A DNA stretch of 41,330 bases from Chloroflexota bacterium (GTDB lineage: Bacteria; Chloroflexota; Limnocylindria; P2-11E). The position numbers and the translations under genes were made by a program. Under the pieces are notes generated by a model that was given only the letters and a program-made list of their open reading frames with translations, made no database searches and was not told the origin of the DNA. Location of the stretch: the NCBI GenBank assembly GCA_005889075.1, contig VBDQ01000080.1:31045-72374 (forward strand), written 5' to 3'. Shown in pieces: positions 40,126-41,330 of the stretch. How positions within the stretch are numbered: the stretch's first letter is position 1; every line of letters starts with the position of its first letter.

Positions 40126-41330
40126 TTGTTGCGTGGACTCGAGGCCGCGACATCGCGTCTCGAGGCGCGAGTCGATGAAGTCAACGCGCTCAATGTCTAT
40201 CCGGTACCTGACGGCGATACCGGCACGAACATGCTCCACACGATGCGCTCGGCGCTCAAGTCCGCGCGCGCCGCGGACCCGACGCTCCCGGCGGTCAGCG
40301 CGGCCGCGGCACACGGCGCGCTCATGGGGGCGCGGGGCAACAGCGGAGTCATCCTGTCGCAGGTGTTTCGCGCGCTCAAGGAAGCGTTCGCGAAGAGCGA
40401 TCAAGCCACGGTCCGCGAGATGCGTCGTGTCGTCGAGTTCAGTCGCAGGTACGCGTATGACGCCGTGACCGCGCCTGCCCCGGGGACGATCCTGACGCTG
40501 ATCCGGGCGATGGAGGATGCTGCGGCATACGAAGGAGACGATGCCTTCGCCTTCCTCAGGCATCTCGTGAGCACGGCGGGGCCCGCGGTGGCCCGCACAC
40601 GTGAGGAGAATCCGACGAACCACGCCGCGGGCGTCGTCGATGCAGGCGCGCGCGGTCTGCAGCTGATTCTGGAGGGCCTCCTCGCGGGCTTTACCGGTGA
40701 GGAGATCCCGCTGACCGAGGTCGCGACGGCAGCGACGGGTCTGCCGGCACTGTCGGCCGCGCCGTCATGGGAAGGGGCCTACGACGTTCAGTTCCTCGTC
40801 CAGTCGCCATCGCGGCCTGTCGCTCAGGTCCGCGAGGAGATGTTGAAGTTCGGAGCCGATTGCGTGCTCGTCGTCGGCGACGAGTCCCTGATGAAGGTCC
40901 ACGTGCACACGCTTCAGCCCGACGAGATCATCCGCATCGGCCTCACCGCGGGGCGGATCGGCGACGTCGTCGTCGAGGATCTGGATGCGATGACCGCCGA
41001 GCACGAGCGCACGACCGGGATCGTGGTGGCTCCGCCGGCGCGCGTGCCGGCGGCTGAGGTTGGTGTCGTCGCGGTCGTCCCGGGCGAGGGGTTCGCGAAG
41101 GTCGCGCGCTCGCTCGGCGCGTCCGCGCTCCGCGGCGGCCCGACCATGAATCCGTCGACCGAGGAGCTCCTGGCCGCGATCCGCGCCGCGAACGCGAAGA
41201 CCGTCGTCATCCTTCCCAACGACCGCAACGTGATCCTCGCCGCCGAGCAGGCCGCGAAGGTCGCGGAGGTGGAGGTTCGGGTCGTCGCGACCCGCAACGT
41301 CGCGCAGGGCATGGCCGCGCTCGTCGCCTT
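40126..41330 (+). CDS. DAK2/FakA-family (dihydroxyacetone-kinase-like) protein, cut by window edge
   Basis: The visible part has a DAK2 domain with NVYPVPDGDTGTNM (the nucleotide-binding motif) and GALMGARGNSGVILSQ, followed by a second domain and the start of a C-terminal DegV-like region. Such proteins include FakA, the kinase that phosphorylates fatty acids with a FakB partner, and YloV. Homologues carry an N-terminal DG-x-x-L motif, which is in frame here from ATC at 40099 (FDGAALLRGL). No ATG, GTG or TTG occurs before it. TTG at 40126 with GGAG 5 bases upstream is used here. The ATC at 40099 has TACAGT 7 bases upstream and could be a leaderless start. The gene runs beyond the window. Confidence 0.85.
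   Translation, partial: MLRGLEAATSRLEARVDEVNALNVYPVPDGDTGTNMLHTMRSALKSARAADPTLPAVSAAAAHGALMGARGNSGVILSQVFRALKEAFAKSDQATVREMRRVVEFSRRYAYDAVTAPAPGTILTLIRAMEDAAAYEGDDAFAFLRHLVSTAGPAVARTREENPTNHAAGVVDAGARGLQLILEGLLAGFTGEEIPLTEVATAATGLPALSAAPSWEGAYDVQFLVQSPSRPVAQVREEMLKFGADCVLVVGDESLMKVHVHTLQPDEIIRIGLTAGRIGDVVVEDLDAMTAEHERTTGIVVAPPARVPAAEVGVVAVVPGEGFAKVARSLGASALRGGPTMNPSTEELLAAIRAANAKTVVILPNDRNVILAAEQAAKVAEVEVRVVATRNVAQGMAALVA

Overview
The window is about 41 kb of GC-rich bacterial DNA with tightly packed genes, many GTG starts and many 4-base stop/start overlaps. The gene set (a T-box-controlled ileS of the 'HSAW' type, LCP-family envelope protein, zinc-type L28, kinase-sensor-like membrane proteins, PF04392 and TTT binding proteins) best fits an uncultured Chloroflexota-like bacterium, probably a metagenome contig. 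I infer this from gene content and gene style; no marker in the window fixes the phylum. I see no tRNA, rRNA, CRISPR array, insertion sequence or phage gene.

Layout, left to right. (1) 1-5148, minus strand: a catabolic operon that reads FadR-type regulator, fused gamma-delta subunit, alpha subunit and TPP-binding beta subunit of a 2-oxoacid:ferredoxin oxidoreductase resembling oxalate oxidoreductase, then a PF04392 binding lipoprotein cut by the window edge. The beta gene is broken: it has a frameshift at a point where about 50 residues are missing. A TGGTC-A-GACCA operator lies upstream of the regulator. (2) 5210-5572: a small membrane protein. (3) 5669-10330, minus: a complete BMP-type (nucleoside-like) ABC importer. 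(4) 10431-14583, minus: a tripartite tricarboxylate (TTT) transporter whose TctA subunit is fused in frame to a calcium/cation antiporter. (5) 14750-20201: branched-chain aminotransferase, a tiny basic protein, an LCP protein, a membrane protein and an ABC-2 exporter. (6) 20361-25631: NUDIX and GGDEF genes facing a deaminase, then a T-box leader and ileS. (7) 25581-31364: SRPBCC and SHOCT proteins, a TetR regulator, and a fabD-fabF-DUF3072-fabG fatty-acid cluster. (8) 31596-38505: a housekeeping run lspA-rluD-gmk-priA-def-fmt-rlmN. (9) 38510-41330: an MFS exporter, rpmB and a partial DAK2/FakA gene.

Three features run through the whole window. First, a dispersed hairpin element occurs three times (15957-16121, 20215-20359, 31405-31538). 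Each copy lies just downstream of a stop codon in the same orientation. The basal stems differ in sequence but still pair perfectly. I could not match it to a known family from memory. Second, many first genes of transcription units have a TANNNT hexamer only 6-12 bases before the start codon, which suggests leaderless mRNAs. Genes inside operons rely on overlaps, and some other genes use strong ribosome binding sites. Third, several genes have no ordinary start codon where the protein should begin: the FadR-type regulator (CTG), fmt (ACG), and possibly gmk (CTG) and the DAK2 gene (ATC).

How the genes may work together: the left 15 kb looks like a small-molecule scavenging region with three unrelated uptake systems next to a low-potential 2-oxoacid oxidoreductase. 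The right half is core metabolism: fatty-acid chain elongation, lipoprotein processing, translation start and tRNA/rRNA modification.
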